A stretch of 64,000 nucleotides of DNA. Source: Lysobacter concretionis Ko07 = DSM 16239 (GTDB taxonomy: Bacteria > Pseudomonadota > Gammaproteobacteria > Xanthomonadales > Xanthomonadaceae). The stretch spans positions 124,001 to 188,000 of the forward strand of contig NZ_AVPS01000005.1 in the NCBI RefSeq assembly GCF_000768345.1, given 5' to 3'. The position numbers and the translations under genes were made by a program. The notes below the pieces were generated by a model, which saw only the letters and a list, made by a program, of their open reading frames with translations, had not been told where the DNA came from and searched no databases. Of this stretch, positions 36,203 through 45,970 are shown piece by piece; the stretch's first letter is position 1, and each line of letters begins with the position of its first letter.

Positions 36203-36233
36203 AAAAAGAAAGGACGCCTGATGGCGCCCTTTC
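36203..36233 (-). terminator. Terminator after the OmpA-domain remnant
   Basis: On the minus strand GAAAGGGCGCC pairs with GGCGTCCTTTC (one G-U) around an ATCA loop, followed by TTTTCCC. It lies 24-54 bases past the stop of the OmpA-domain frame and is a standard Rho-independent signal. Confidence 0.75.
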
Positions 36234-36256
36234 GGATACTCCTGAAGCCGGATCGA

Positions 36257-36595
36257 TTACATCGTCGAAGCCGTGGACGCGGTGGTCTTCGGTCCGGCGT
36301 AATCAACCACCAGCGCCACGCGGCGGTTGTCCTGTCCGGCATCGCCGGTCGCGCCGGGGCGTACCTGGCGATTCTTGTCCTCGCCGTAGCTGACCGCGCG
36401 AACCTGCCCGGTGGGCAGGCCGGCAGTGACCAGGTAGTCGCGCACGGCATCGGCGCGGCGCTGGCCCAGGCGCTTGTTGAGTGCGGTCGAGCCGGACGGG
36501 TCGGCGAAACCTTCCACGGTGATCAGCGCGTCGCTGTGGCTGCTGCTGATCGCGCGGGCGAAGTCAAATTCCGTCACCCGTTTTGCTGCGGCAAA
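36257..36595 (-). pseudogene. 5'-truncated OmpA-domain protein
   Basis: The frame encodes most of an OmpA/MotB-type peptidoglycan-binding domain: VTEFDFARAISSSHSDALIT, GFADPSGSTALNKRLGQRRADAV, YGEDKNRQV and DNRRVALVVDY. The first beta-strand, any signal peptide and the rest of an envelope protein are missing. The frame stays open to 36697, but the extra 34 residues are basic and run across the end of the thioredoxin gene, so they are not a real N-terminus. Without an export signal the domain could not reach the periplasm. I read it as the 3' end of a deleted gene that kept its terminator; a short functional protein from an alternative start cannot be fully excluded. Confidence 0.6.
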
Positions 36596-36662
36596 CCGTG
36601 ACCGGCGACCTTGCAAAGCACGACCTCGGGAAATTCGGCGGGACAATTTTCCGCGCTTGGCA

Positions 36663-36992
36663 TCACTGCGGATCAATCGCTTCCAGCGCCTGGGCAACCG
36701 TGGCGGCGCGGACCGGCCGCACCACCCGCGCGACTTCCACGCCGTCGCGCAGGAACACCAGCGTCGGCCAGAGTTTGATGTGGAAGGAGCGCCCCAGGCG
36801 GCGGCCGGGGCCGTCCTCGATCTTGAGGTGGCGCACGCCGGGATGGTCGGCGAACGCGGCGGAGATCAGCGGTTGGGCATTGGTGCAATGGCTGCACCAG
36901 GAGGTGCCGAACTCGATGACGCTGGCACCGGGCATGGCGTCGATCTCGGCGCGGGCGGGCGCGGTGGCGGTGTAATCGTGTTGCATGGCCAT
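36663..36992 (-). CDS. Thioredoxin-family protein
   Basis: 109 residues, no signal peptide, so probably cytoplasmic. The active site is WCSHC (TSWCSHCTNAQP, about residues 31-36) in place of the thioredoxin WCGPC, and the cis-Pro loop is KLWPTLVFLRDG. ATG 36992 is preceded by GGAG; ATG 36986 is an alternative. The variant dipeptide implies a different redox potential, and the partner is unknown. The stop lies 67 bp from the OmpA-domain remnant downstream. Confidence 0.82.
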   Translation of the reverse strand: MAMQHDYTATAPARAEIDAMPGASVIEFGTSWCSHCTNAQPLISAAFADHPGVRHLKIEDGPGRRLGRSFHIKLWPTLVFLRDGVEVARVVRPVRAATVAQALEAIDPQ

Positions 36993-37119
36993 GGGGGGCT
37001 CCGATATGGGCGGCTCCGGTGTGGGGTGGCTCCGTGTGGGGTGACGGCGGGCGGACCGTCCCGCCAGTTGCCAGCTGCGCGACCCGCAACGGAGCCTTGC
37101 AGGTGGCATCGGCGGACGG

Positions 37120-37797
37120 CTATTCCCGCACGCGCTCGATCACGCCGCAGGCAATCGGCAACGTGACGTGGGCCGGGATCGGCCCGAGCGAGGCGACCGT
37201 CGTCGGCAGCTTCGCGTCGGTGACCACGCCGTGGATGAAGACCACACGGCGGTCGAGGTCGGGTGTCTGTCCGGCGAACGCCTTGGCGAAGGCCGCGTTG
37301 AGGGCGGGCATCGACACGGTCTGCTCATAGCTGAAGGTGCCATCGGGACGGGCATGCGGATATTGCCCGTGGGCGATGTCCATTGCGGCCGGGTCGGTGT
37401 CGAACGGCACCATCGTGGTGCCGGCGGCCGCTTCGGTTTCGATCAGGTCGATGATGCCGTCGCTGTTCACATCGGCCCTGGCGGTGGGACAGGCGGCCGC
37501 CCGGTCGTCGGCGAACCCGTGGAAATGCTGCCAATGCTCGATGCCCGGCGGCAGGCCCTTGGCGTCGATGCGGACCAGCAGGTCATCGCCATCGACGACG
37601 AACGCGGCCGTCGCCGTCGCGTCCCGGCCGGTCACGTTGCGATTCATGGGGTGCAGGGTTGCCATGTAGTGCGGGTTGGCGGCCAGGGTGTCCCGCGCGG
37701 CACCGGAGGCATCGGCGTGCATCCGGTCATGCATGCATGCGGGCAACAGGCAGGCGGCGACGGTGAGGGAAAGCGCGGTGAAGAGGGTCGAGTTCAT
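37120..37797 (-). CDS. Putative CHRD-like lipoprotein
   Basis: 225 residues. The signal ends in a lipobox (LLPAC, about residue 21). The body contains HPMNRNVTGRDATATAAFVVDGDDLLVRIDAKG, EHWQHFHGF and VVFIHGVVTDAKLP, an all-beta arrangement with clustered histidines that resembles CHRD or superoxide-dismutase-like beta-barrels. An EF-hand-like DVNSDGIIDLIE at about 112-123 may bind calcium. The function is unknown; an extracytoplasmic metal-binding role is a guess. It ends 10 bp before the longer open frame of the thioredoxin gene and is on the same strand. Confidence 0.6.
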   Translation of the reverse strand: MNSTLFTALSLTVAACLLPACMHDRMHADASGAARDTLAANPHYMATLHPMNRNVTGRDATATAAFVVDGDDLLVRIDAKGLPPGIEHWQHFHGFADDRAAACPTARADVNSDGIIDLIETEAAAGTTMVPFDTDPAAMDIAHGQYPHARPDGTFSYEQTVSMPALNAAFAKAFAGQTPDLDRRVVFIHGVVTDAKLPTTVASLGPIPAHVTLPIACGVIERVRE

Positions 37798-37905
37798 GTC
37801 CAGCTCCGTTCGGTGGTGGTGGACCCGCGTTCGACGGAGTCCGGAAAGTCGCGTGGATGCCGCGCGGCGCGTCCAGCGCGGCTCGCGTCGGGCCGGGGCG
37901 GATCG

Positions 37906-38670
37906 CTACTGGCGCGGTGGCTCCTTCATGCGGGCCAGCATCGGTTCCACCAGGTCCATCGGCAGCGGAAAGACGATCGTCGAGCTCTTGTCGCCGGCGA
38001 TCTCGGTCAGGGTCTGCAGGTAGCGCAGCTGGATCGCGCGCGGGTCGGCACTCAGCAACTTGGCAGCCTCGACCAGTTTTTCGGCGGCCTGCTGCTCGCC
38101 TTCGGCGTGGATGACCTTGGCCCGGCGCACGCGCTCGGCCTCGGCCTGGCGGGCGATCGCGCGGACCATGGTCTCGTTGATGTCCACGTGCTTGATCTCG
38201 ACGTTGGCGACCTTGATGCCCCAGGCGTCGGTCTGGCTGTCGAGGATCGTGCGCACGTCGTGGTTGAGCTTGTCGCGCTCGGCCAGCAGCTCGTCCAGCT
38301 CGTGCTGGCCGAGCACGGAACGCAGCGTGGTCTGGGCGAGCTGGCTGGTGGCCTCGTAGAAATGCTCGACGGCGATGATCGCCTTTTCCGGATCGACCAC
38401 GCGGAAGTACACCACCGCGTTGACCTGCACGGAGACGTTGTCGCGGGTGATCAGGTCCTGCGACGGCACGTCCATGACGATGGTGCGCAGGTCGACGCGG
38501 ACCATCTGCTGGATGACCGGGATCAGCAGGATCAGGCCGGGGCCCTTGACCTTCCAGAACCGGCCGAGCTGGAACACCACGCCGCGCTCGTACTCGCGCA
38601 GGATCTTGATCGCGCTGAAGAACAGCAGCGCCACGATGATCAGCGCCGGGGAAAGAAACAGCAGGTTCAT
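37906..38670 (-). CDS. Slipin (SPFH/band 7 stomatin-like protein)
   Basis: 254 residues with one N-terminal hydrophobic anchor ([19 protein letters not shown]), an SPFH domain (about 25-190: [49 protein letters not shown]-type end) and a C-terminal helical stretch ([27 protein letters not shown]). Such proteins form oligomeric membrane scaffolds. The start overlaps the stop of the upstream nfeD gene by 4 bp. NfeD serine proteases cleave their partner slipins in the archaeal pair, so the two genes form a classic stomatin operon. Confidence 0.92.
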   Translation of the reverse strand: MNLLFLSPALIIVALLFFSAIKILREYERGVVFQLGRFWKVKGPGLILLIPVIQQMVRVDLRTIVMDVPSQDLITRDNVSVQVNAVVYFRVVDPEKAIIAVEHFYEATSQLAQTTLRSVLGQHELDELLAERDKLNHDVRTILDSQTDAWGIKVANVEIKHVDINETMVRAIARQAEAERVRRAKVIHAEGEQQAAEKLVEAAKLLSADPRAIQLRYLQTLTEIAGDKSSTIVFPLPMDLVEPMLARMKEPPRQ

Positions 38671-40133
38671 GGCCGTGCTCCGGTATCGCGCAGGCGCCCG
38701 CCAGACCGCATATCAGGCGGCGCCTCCACGGGGGTGACATGCAGGACCAGCCCGACCAGGGCGAGCACCTGCACGGGTTGTCCACTCAGCACCGGCACGC
38801 TCGACTGCGCCTGCCAGACCTCGCCGCGGATGCGCACATGGCCGTGGCCGCTGAAATCCTCCAGTGCGACAGCGCGGTGGCCGACCATCTCGTCGGCGCC
38901 GGTGGTGACCGGCCGGTTGCGTGCCCGCGCGGCGAGCCAGATGACGCCCATGAAGCCCAGCGCGCTGGTGACGCCGATGCCCAGGATCAGCTGGCCGGGG
39001 ACACCGAAGCCGGGCACATCGGTATCGAACAGGATCAGCGAGCCGACGATCAGCGCGACCAGCCCGCCGATGCCGAGCACGCCGAAACTGGGCATGGTGA
39101 ATTCCATCGCCATCAGCACCACGCCGAGCACGATCAGGGCCACGCCGGCGTAGTTCACCGGCAACACCTGCAGGGCATACAGCGCCAGCAGCAGGCAGAT
39201 CGCGCCGAACACGCCGGGCAGGACCGCGCCGGGGTTGTAGCCTTCCAGCAGCAAGCCGTACATGCCCGCCAGCAGCAGCATGTAGGCGACCGACGGGTTG
39301 GTCAGCACGGCCAGCAGCTTGAACCGCCAGTCGGGCTCCACGCTGGTCACCGGCCGGCCCCGGGTCGCCAGCGTCACGTCGCCGTCGCGCAGCCGGACGG
39401 TGCGGCCATCGGCCTGCGCCAGCAGGCTGTCGATATCGTCGGCGACGATCTCCACCACGTTCTGCTGCAGCGCCTGCTCGGCGGTCAGCGTGGCGGCATT
39501 GCGGACCGCCTGCTCGGCGAACTCGACATTGCGACCGCGCAGCTCGGCGAGGCTTCGCAGGTAGGCGACCGAGTCGTTGACGACCTTGTGGGTCATGGCA
39601 TCGTCGACGGGTGGCGAGGGGGTGTCATCCGTTGAAGGCTTGTTGGACGGCTCGCGCCCGGCCGCCGGCTTGTCGCCTTCACCCCCCGGAGCCACCGTCG
39701 GCGGGGTCGCTCCCGGCCCGATGCCCCCCATCTGCACCGGTGTCGCCGCCCCCATCGACGTCGCCGGCGCCATTGCCGCGAGATGGCAGGCATACAGGAT
39801 GTAGGTGCCGGCACTGGCGGCGCGTGCACCCTGTGGCGCGACCCAGCCGATCACCGGCACTTTCGACGCCAGGATCGCCTGGTTGATGTCGCGGGTCGCC
39901 GCATCCAGCCCGCCGGGCGTGTCGATGCGCAGCACCACCGCCGCGGCCTGGCGGTCGGCGGCCTGCTCAAGCCCGCGCGCCAGATAGTCCCGCGTGGCCG
40001 GGCCGATACCGCCCTGGATGTCGAGCAGCACCACGCTGCCCGATGACGGGAGTGTTGGCGTGGGCGCGGCCGGAAGCGCGGGCGAAAACGCCAGCATTGC
40101 CGCGAGCAACCAGGCGGGGACGTTCATGTTCAT
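38667..40133 (-). CDS. nfeD: NfeD-family membrane serine protease
   Basis: 488-residue long-form NfeD. A signal peptide ([16 protein letters not shown]) leads into a ClpP/crotonase-like protease domain (about 30-225). The likely catalytic serine is in [16 protein letters not shown] near residue 113, and a Pro/Gly/Asp-rich insert ([18 protein letters not shown]) occurs inside it. Four or five membrane helices (about 255-410) are followed by an OB-fold NfeD domain (about 425-485). The start is ATG 40133, with 40127 possible. It is translationally coupled to the slipin gene downstream, its presumed partner in membrane quality control. Confidence 0.9.
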   Translation of the reverse strand: MNMNVPAWLLAAMLAFSPALPAAPTPTLPSSGSVVLLDIQGGIGPATRDYLARGLEQAADRQAAAVVLRIDTPGGLDAATRDINQAILASKVPVIGWVAPQGARAASAGTYILYACHLAAMAPATSMGAATPVQMGGIGPGATPPTVAPGGEGDKPAAGREPSNKPSTDDTPSPPVDDAMTHKVVNDSVAYLRSLAELRGRNVEFAEQAVRNAATLTAEQALQQNVVEIVADDIDSLLAQADGRTVRLRDGDVTLATRGRPVTSVEPDWRFKLLAVLTNPSVAYMLLLAGMYGLLLEGYNPGAVLPGVFGAICLLLALYALQVLPVNYAGVALIVLGVVLMAMEFTMPSFGVLGIGGLVALIVGSLILFDTDVPGFGVPGQLILGIGVTSALGFMGVIWLAARARNRPVTTGADEMVGHRAVALEDFSGHGHVRIRGEVWQAQSSVPVLSGQPVQVLALVGLVLHVTPVEAPPDMRSGGRLRDTGARP

Positions 40134-40245
40134 TGGCGACGCGGCCGGAATGTGAACCGGCCGCCGATACCCGCCAGTTAATACGCCCGCCCGTTAAGAA
40201 AACGGGACGACACCGCCGTGACCCAGCCGCGCAGGAGGCCGGAAG

Positions 40246-40272
40246 GGCGCAATAAGCAAAGCGCATTGCGCC
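40246..40272. repeat. GGCGCAAT hairpin repeat, likely terminator
   Basis: GGCGCAAT (40246-40253) and ATTGCGCC (40265-40272) flank AAGCAAAGCGC. I recall this as a widespread proteobacterial intergenic repeat. It lies just past the stop of the omega-amidase gene (minus strand) and probably ends that transcript. Confidence 0.6.
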
Positions 40273-40279
40273 GGATGGC

Positions 40280-41077
40280 TCACGTAATCTCGAACGTATC
40301 TCCGTCCAGCATCGCCGGGAAATGCTCGCGATGCGCCCTCAGTCCGGCCGACAACAAAGTCGTGGTGGTGACCATTTCCGAGTCGGTGCATTCGCTCAGC
40401 GCATCGCCTAAGTAGTCGATCACCGAGCTGTCACCCGCATACGACAGGTTGTTGCCGTCGATGCCCACGCGGTTGACGCCGGCGACATAGCACAGGTTCT
40501 CGATCGCGCGGGCGCGCAACAGGGTTTTCCACGCGTGGGCACGGGCGGCCGGCCAGTTGGCGACGTACAGCGCGAGGTCGTAATCCGGCTGGCCGGCGCG
40601 CTCGACATCGAACCGGTTGCGCGAGAACACCGGGAAACGCAGGTCGTAGCAGACCAGCGGGCAGATCCGCCAACCCTTCCACTCCACCGTGATCCGGTCG
40701 CGGCCGGCGGCGTAGCGCTTGTGCTCGTCGGCATAGCGGAACAGGTGGCGCTTGTCGTAGTGGTGCAGCTCGCCGTCGGGCTTGGCGAACAGCATCCGGT
40801 TGACCACCCGGTCGCCGTCGCGGATCTGCACGCTGCCGGTCACCGCAGCGTCCAGGCGGGCGGCCTGCTCGCGGAGCCAGGCCACCGTCTCGCCGTCCAT
40901 CGTCTCGGCATCGGTGATGGCCTCGTTGGAGAAGCCGCTGGTGAAGGTTTCCGGCAGCACCACCAGATCGGTCAGGCCGCGCAGCGAGGACATCAACCCG
41001 CCGTAATAGTCACGGTTGCCGGCCGGATCGTGCCAGAGGGTCGCGCCCTGGATCAGGGAAATACGAAGGTTGCTCAT
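40280..41077 (-). CDS. yafV: Omega-amidase YafV-type carbon-nitrogen hydrolase
   Basis: 265-residue nitrilase-superfamily amidase. Catalytic residues are visible in order: Glu in VLPETFTSGF (about 42), Lys in YDKRHLFRYADE (about 107) and Cys in CYDLRFPVF (about 143). The EHKRYAAGRDRI segment is typical of the Nit2/YafV group that hydrolyses 2-oxoglutaramate or 2-oxosuccinamate. It follows 97 bp after a YbdL-type aminotransferase gene on the same strand. That enzyme would produce the alpha-keto amides this one removes, which supports the assignment. Confidence 0.88.
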   Translation of the reverse strand: MSNLRISLIQGATLWHDPAGNRDYYGGLMSSLRGLTDLVVLPETFTSGFSNEAITDAETMDGETVAWLREQAARLDAAVTGSVQIRDGDRVVNRMLFAKPDGELHHYDKRHLFRYADEHKRYAAGRDRITVEWKGWRICPLVCYDLRFPVFSRNRFDVERAGQPDYDLALYVANWPAARAHAWKTLLRARAIENLCYVAGVNRVGIDGNNLSYAGDSSVIDYLGDALSECTDSEMVTTTTLLSAGLRAHREHFPAMLDGDTFEIT

Positions 41078-41174
41078 GGTTCACCAACAGGTTGGGAGGA
41101 ATCTCTTTGCAGAACCGGTGCCTCGGAATACCCCGGCGGGAGGCCGGGCGTATCGCAACAAAACCGGCGAGGGG

Positions 41175-42353
41175 TTACAACTTCCGCAGGCGCTCGATGG
41201 CGGCGTCGCGGGTCGCCTCGCTCTTGGCGAAACACAGCCGGACGAGGCGCTGGCCCTTCGGCGGCGTGCCGTAGAACGGCGACAGCGGGATCGCGGCCAC
41301 GCCGTGTTCCACCGCCAGCCAGCGGCAGAATTCGGCGTCGTCCAGATCGCTGACGGCGGAGTAGTCGACCAGCTGGAAGTACCCGCCCGGCACCGGCAGC
41401 GGCTTGAAGCGGGTGGTCAGCAACTGCTCCTGGAAGCGGTCGCGCATGGGCTGGTAGAACGCACCCAGCTCCAGGTAGTGCTCCGGCTCGTCGCGGATCA
41501 TCTCGGCGAAGGCGTACTGCGCGGGGGCGAAGGTGCAGAAGGTGTTGTACTGGTGCACCTTGCGGAACTCGGCGCTCAGCGCCGGCGGCGCGACGCAGTA
41601 GCCGACCTTCCAGCCGGTGCAGTGGTAGGTCTTGCCGAAACTGGAAATCACGAAGGCGCGTTCGCGCAGCTCCGGGTAACGCAACACCGACTCGTGACGC
41701 GCCCCATCGAACACGATGTGCTCGTACACCTCGTCCGACAGCAGCAGGATGTCGGTACCGCGCAGCAGGGCGGTCAGCTGTGCGATGTCGTCGGCACCGA
41801 GCGTCGCGCCGGACGGGTTGTGCGGGCTGTTGATCATCAGCATCCGCGTCTTCGGCGTGATCGCCCGGCGGATCAGATCCCAGTCCGGCGCGAAGGTCTG
41901 CGGGTCCAGCGGCACGTGCACGGCGACACCGCCCGCCAGCTCGATCGCCGGCTCGTAACAGTCGTAGCACGGGTCGAGCACGATCACTTCCTCACCCGGT
42001 CGCACCACCGCATGCACGGCATCGAAAATCGCCTCGCTGCCACCGGAGGTGACGGTGATCTCCGCATCGACGTCGGGGCGGTAGCCGTAGCAGCGCTCGG
42101 TTTTCGCCGCGATCGCCTCGCGCAATGCCGGAATGCCGCTCATCGGCGCGTACTGGTTATGACCGTCGCGCATCGCCTTCGCCAGCGCATCCACCAGTCG
42201 AGCCGGCGCGTCGAAATCGGGAAAGCCCTGGCCCAGGTTGACCGCGCCGTGCTCGGCGGCCAGCTGCGACATCACGGTGAAGATCGTGGTGCCGACCTTG
42301 GGCAACTTGGTCTGCAGGGGGATGGGCGATTGCGCGGTGCGGGCGGATGTCAT
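41175..42353 (-). CDS. ybdL: YbdL-type methionine/glutamine aminotransferase
   Basis: 392-residue PLP-dependent class I aminotransferase. The PLP lysine is in ISSFGKTYHCTGWKVGY (about 229), with NSPHNPSGATL before it and VRLCFAKSE near the end. QTKLPKVGTTIFTVMSQLAA and GQGFPDFDAP at the N-terminus are typical of YbdL/kynurenine aminotransferase-like enzymes. They transaminate methionine or its keto acid (KMTB) with glutamine. The following omega-amidase gene completes a glutamine transaminase/omega-amidase pathway that pulls the reaction forward in methionine salvage. ATG 42353 fits the family N-terminus. Confidence 0.9.
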   Translation of the reverse strand: MTSARTAQSPIPLQTKLPKVGTTIFTVMSQLAAEHGAVNLGQGFPDFDAPARLVDALAKAMRDGHNQYAPMSGIPALREAIAAKTERCYGYRPDVDAEITVTSGGSEAIFDAVHAVVRPGEEVIVLDPCYDCYEPAIELAGGVAVHVPLDPQTFAPDWDLIRRAITPKTRMLMINSPHNPSGATLGADDIAQLTALLRGTDILLLSDEVYEHIVFDGARHESVLRYPELRERAFVISSFGKTYHCTGWKVGYCVAPPALSAEFRKVHQYNTFCTFAPAQYAFAEMIRDEPEHYLELGAFYQPMRDRFQEQLLTTRFKPLPVPGGYFQLVDYSAVSDLDDAEFCRWLAVEHGVAAIPLSPFYGTPPKGQRLVRLCFAKSEATRDAAIERLRKL

Positions 42354-42451
42354 CGGGAGTCGGCCGGAAGCTGGGGAGTCCGTGAGTCTACGAAATACCG
42401 CTCACCCGCGAGCGCCCCCGGCGAAGCCATCCTCGTGAAGCTGCCCTGCAG

Positions 42452-43009
42452 GTGTTTGAAAAGAAACGCAAAACCCGACCGGCGGACTTGCACGCCGCCC
42501 CCGTCCGCCAGACACTTCAACGCATGCGCGAGCTCACCGTCGTCAACGCCGTCGAACTGGCCGCCGCCTACGCCGCCGCCCGCTATGCCGCGGTGCTGGA
42601 TGGCGACACCCTGCTGCTGCAGGTCGGCCAGCCCGCGACCGATCTGGAGGCGTACTGGCCGGCCGAGCGCTACGTGTTCATCACCGCCTGGAACCCCGCC
42701 TCGGAACCGCGTTCGGACACCGCCAATGCGGCCGCCGATGCCCTGCTGCTGGCGCAGATCGACCGCTACCGTGCCGCGCGCCTGCCGGCCTGGGCGGAAA
42801 GTCCGGACGGACAGTGGCGTGAGCCCGGCTGGCTGCTGGCCGACCTCGATGGCGACACCAGCGATCGGCTGGCGATCGAATTCGGCCAGGCCGCGATACT
42901 GGCCTGGCGACGGGGCGAGCCGGTCCGGCTGCGGATGCTGATGGAGCCTTCCTCCGACGCAGACGACGACTCCAACGCTGCCTGCATCGACTGGATGGGG
43001 AGTCGATGA
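42452..43009 (+). CDS. DUF3293-like protein
   Basis: 185 residues starting at GTG 42452; ATG 42524 (MRELTVVNAV) is an alternative. The segment AYWPAERYVFITAWNPASEP followed by NAAADALLLAQI is the core of the DUF3293 family, small cytoplasmic proteins of unknown role. No membrane segment or signal is present, and the acidic tail (EPSSDADDDSN) looks disordered. It is divergent from the aminotransferase and lies 75 bp before the ccm operon on the same strand, so it may be transcribed into it. Confidence 0.65.
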   Translation: MFEKKRKTRPADLHAAPVRQTLQRMRELTVVNAVELAAAYAAARYAAVLDGDTLLLQVGQPATDLEAYWPAERYVFITAWNPASEPRSDTANAAADALLLAQIDRYRAARLPAWAESPDGQWREPGWLLADLDGDTSDRLAIEFGQAAILAWRRGEPVRLRMLMEPSSDADDDSNAACIDWMGSR

Positions 43010-43083
43010 CATCCAGGCTGATGAAGAGGCGCGCCGACGCGTAACATGGGCGTTTCGTGTCCTGTTGGCCCACGCGCCTGCCG

Positions 43084-43767
43084 ATGACTCCTGACGACCG
43101 ATCCACCCCGCCCCTGCTGGCCGCCCGCGGACTGAGCTTTGCGCGCAATGACGAGCCCGTGTTCGGCCCGCTCGATTTTTCCGTTGATGCCGGCGAGGCC
43201 CTGCTGGTGCAAGGCGGCAATGGCGCGGGCAAGACCACCTTGTTGAGGGTGCTGGCGGGCCTGTTGCGGGCCGATGGCGGCGAGGTCGATATCGACGGCC
43301 AGCGCGCGCATGCCGCACGACGCGCACGCGCCATCGCCTACATGGGCCACCTGCCCGGCTTCAAGGCCGATCTGGGGGCGCTGGAAAACCTGGATTTCCT
43401 GTGCGGCCTGCAGGGCCGGCGACGCAATCAGATCCCGGTCAATGCGCTGGCCATCGTCGGCCTGGCCGGTTACGAGGACGCCCTGGCGCGGCAGCTTTCC
43501 GCCGGGCAGAAGAAACGCCTTTCGCTGGCGCGGCTGTGGCTGTCGCCGGCGCCGCTGTGGCTGCTCGACGAGCCGTACGCGAACCTCGATCTGGAAGGCA
43601 TCGAACTGGTCAACCGGATGATCCAGGCCCACCTGCGCAGCGGCGGTGCCGCGCTGGTGACGACCCACGGTGCTTACGCCGCACCGCCGGTGCGGACCCG
43701 GATGCTGGCTCTGGCGGCTGCGGGCATGACCAGTACGGATGGAGCGGGTGTGGAGGCATCGGCATGA
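43084..43767 (+). CDS. ccmA: Heme exporter ATP-binding protein CcmA
   Basis: 227-residue ABC ATPase of the CcmAB complex, which drives release of holo-CcmE during cytochrome c maturation. Walker A is [11 protein letters not shown] (about 44), the signature is [14 protein letters not shown] (about 138) and Walker B is LWLLDEP (about 161). The ATG at 43084 gives the normal length; the frame is open from 43057. It is the first gene of the ccmABCDEFGHI operon, and its stop overlaps the ccmB start (ATGA). Confidence 0.94.
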   Translation: MTPDDRSTPPLLAARGLSFARNDEPVFGPLDFSVDAGEALLVQGGNGAGKTTLLRVLAGLLRADGGEVDIDGQRAHAARRARAIAYMGHLPGFKADLGALENLDFLCGLQGRRRNQIPVNALAIVGLAGYEDALARQLSAGQKKRLSLARLWLSPAPLWLLDEPYANLDLEGIELVNRMIQAHLRSGGAALVTTHGAYAAPPVRTRMLALAAAGMTSTDGAGVEASA

Positions 43768-44453
43768 GCGCCGCCCTGCCCGGCCTGATCGGTTCGGCCA
43801 AGGCCCTGCTGTTGCGCGACCTGCGATTGCTGTGGCGCCGCCGCGGCGATGCGTTGCAGCCGGCTCTGTTCGCGCTGCTGGTCGTGGTGCTGTTCGCATT
43901 GGCGCTGGGCGGCGAGGCCGACACCCTGGCAAAGGTCGCCGCCGCCGTGCTGTGGGTCGCCGTGCTGCTGGCCGGCCTGCTCTCGCTGGACACCCTGTTC
44001 CGTGGCGATGCCGAGGACGGCTCGCTGGAGCAGTGGATGCTGGCGCCGGTGCCGCTGGGCTGGCTGGTCGGGGTCCGCACGTTCATGCACTGGGCAACCA
44101 CCGCCCTGCCCCTGCTGATCGCGACGCCGTTCCTGGCCGAGTTGATGCACCTGCCGCGCGGGCAGTTTCCGGTGCTGATGGCCTCGCTGGCACTGGGCAC
44201 ACCGCTGCTCAGCCTGCTCGGTGCGGTGGTCGCCGCGCTGACCGTGGGGATGCGTCGCTCCGGTATACTTGTCGCGCTGCTCGCGCTGCCCCTGTATGTG
44301 CCCGTACTGGTGTTCGGTGCCGGCAGCGTGGCCGCATCGGCCCAGGGACTGGATCCGATCGGCGCGCTGCTGCTGCTGGGTGCCGGGCTGGTCGTTGCGC
44401 TGGTATTGGCGCCCTTGGCGGCAGCGGCGGCGATCCGGATTGCTCTGAATTGA
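43764..44453 (+). CDS. ccmB: Heme exporter protein CcmB
   Basis: 229-residue membrane subunit of the CcmAB transporter with six hydrophobic helices. The segment [20 protein letters not shown] (about 75-94) is the CcmB signature. The start overlaps ccmA by 4 bp; ccmC begins 5 bp after the stop, with its ribosome site (GAGG) inside the ccmB end. Confidence 0.94.
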   Translation: MSAALPGLIGSAKALLLRDLRLLWRRRGDALQPALFALLVVVLFALALGGEADTLAKVAAAVLWVAVLLAGLLSLDTLFRGDAEDGSLEQWMLAPVPLGWLVGVRTFMHWATTALPLLIATPFLAELMHLPRGQFPVLMASLALGTPLLSLLGAVVAALTVGMRRSGILVALLALPLYVPVLVFGAGSVAASAQGLDPIGALLLLGAGLVVALVLAPLAAAAAIRIALN

Positions 44454-44458
44454 GGCGT

Positions 44459-45229
44459 ATGAATCCCATCGTCCTGTGGTTCCACAAACTGGGCTCCCCA
44501 CCCCATTTCGATCGTTTCGCCGCCCGCTGGGCTCCCTGGGCTTACGCCCTGGGCCTGGCCGTCATGGCCTGGGGCATGTACGGCGCCCTGTTCGTGGTGC
44601 CGGCCGACTACCAGCAAGGCGACAGCTTCCGCATCCTGTACATCCACGTGCCCAGCGCCTGGATGAGCCTGGCGGTATTCGGGCTGATGGCGTTCTACGC
44701 GGCGATCGCGTTGATCTGGCGGATCAAGCTGTGCGAGATCCTCGCGATGGCCTGCGCGCCGATCGGCGCCGGCTTCACCCTGATCACCCTGCTGACCGGT
44801 GCAATCTGGGGCAAGCCGATGTGGGGCACCTGGTGGGACTGGGACCCGCGCCTGACCACCGAGCTGATCCTGCTGTTCCTCTACCTGGGCGTGATCGGCC
44901 TGTACAACGCGATCGACGACCGCCGCGCCGCCGCCCGCGCGGCCGGCCTGCTGGCCATCGTCGGCGTGGTGCTGCTGCCGATCATCCGGTACTCGGTGGT
45001 GTGGTGGAACTCGCTGCACCAGGGCCAGACGATCCGCCTGCTGGGCGAGTCGACGATGGACCCGAGCATGGTCCAGCCACTGATCTGGATGCTGGTGGGG
45101 ACCAAGCTGTGGTTCATCGGCGCGCTGCTCGTGCGCGCCCGCGCCGACAACCTGCGGCGCGAATCGGGCAAGGTCTGGGTCACGGCGCTGGCGACGGGCA
45201 AGGCCGGCGCACGGAGTGACGCGTCGTGA
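44459..45229 (+). CDS. ccmC: Heme transporter CcmC
   Basis: 256-residue membrane protein that loads heme onto CcmE. The periplasmic tryptophan-rich motif (WGTWWDWDPRLTTEL, about 122) and two flanking histidines, one in ILYIHVPSAW (about 62) and one in NSLHQGQTI (about 186), are the heme-handling residues. Six membrane helices are evident. Its stop overlaps the GTG start of ccmD (GTGA). Confidence 0.95.
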   Translation: MNPIVLWFHKLGSPPHFDRFAARWAPWAYALGLAVMAWGMYGALFVVPADYQQGDSFRILYIHVPSAWMSLAVFGLMAFYAAIALIWRIKLCEILAMACAPIGAGFTLITLLTGAIWGKPMWGTWWDWDPRLTTELILLFLYLGVIGLYNAIDDRRAAARAAGLLAIVGVVLLPIIRYSVVWWNSLHQGQTIRLLGESTMDPSMVQPLIWMLVGTKLWFIGALLVRARADNLRRESGKVWVTALATGKAGARSDAS

Positions 45230-45468
45230 GCTACCTCAACTACGTGATCGCCGGCTACGCCATCTTCGTGCTGGTGCTGGGGTGGGAGTTCTTCGCCAGC
45301 CGCCTGCAGATCGGTCGTGAACTGCGCAACGCCCGCCGTCGTGCCGCCCGCCAATCCTCACGGCCTGGAACCGGGACTCCCGGCAGCCCGGCCGCCAATA
45401 CGCCCGAGGGCACGACTGGGACCACGTCGGAAACCCAGCCACCCCATTCCAACGAGTTGACCCGATGA
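45226..45468 (+). CDS. ccmD: Heme exporter protein CcmD
   Basis: 80-residue single-pass membrane protein that links CcmABC and Ccm[21 protein letters not shown] is the helix, and it is followed by the basic [12 protein letters not shown]. The C-terminal 35 residues are Gly/Thr/Ser-rich and poorly conserved. The start is GTG at 45226, overlapping the ccmC stop. The stop overlaps the ccmE ATG. Confidence 0.9.
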   Translation: MSYLNYVIAGYAIFVLVLGWEFFASRLQIGRELRNARRRAARQSSRPGTGTPGSPAANTPEGTTGTTSETQPPHSNELTR

Positions 45469-45968
45469 ATCCGATTCGACGCCGCCGCCTGATCTGGGTC
45501 CTGGCCCTGGTGGTCGCCGCTGCCATCGCCGCCACTCTGGTAGCCATGGCCCTGCAGCGCAACGTGGCCTATCTGTACACCCCCAACGAAGTCCTCAGTG
45601 GCGAGGCCGGGCCCGACGTCGCCTCCGGACAGGCCCGCTTCCGGCTGGGCGGGATGGTCGCGGCCGACTCGCTGCAGCGTACGGAAGGGTCGCTGGAGTC
45701 CCGCTTCACCGTCACCGACGGCGACGCCGTGATGCCCGTGGTCTACACCGGCATCCTTCCGGACCTGTTCCGCGAGAACCAGGCGGTCATCGCGACCGGT
45801 CGCATGGACGGCAGCCGCTTCGTCGCCGAGGAAGTGCTGGCCAAGCACGACGAGACCTACATGCCCAAGGAAGTCGCCGACAAGATGGGCGCCGCGCACC
45901 AGAAGCACGACGTGGATGAGCGCGCCACCGATGCAGCGTCCACGGACGCGCCGGCGGCGGGCCGATAA
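45465..45968 (+). CDS. ccmE: Cytochrome c maturation chaperone CcmE
   Basis: 167-residue periplasmic heme chaperone with an N-terminal membrane anchor ([20 protein letters not shown]) and an OB-fold body. Heme is bound covalently at H128 in [10 protein letters not shown], the conserved site. The C-terminal tail is charged and Ala-rich. ATGA overlap with ccmD; ccmF starts 2 bp downstream. Confidence 0.96.
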   Translation: MNPIRRRRLIWVLALVVAAAIAATLVAMALQRNVAYLYTPNEVLSGEAGPDVASGQARFRLGGMVAADSLQRTEGSLESRFTVTDGDAVMPVVYTGILPDLFRENQAVIATGRMDGSRFVAEEVLAKHDETYMPKEVADKMGAAHQKHDVDERATDAASTDAPAAGR

Positions 45969-45970
45969 CG

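Noticed and set aside
34630-36393. 587-residue frame opposite the MmeI-like gene
   Set aside because: The other strand has a complete set of nuclease and methyltransferase motifs.
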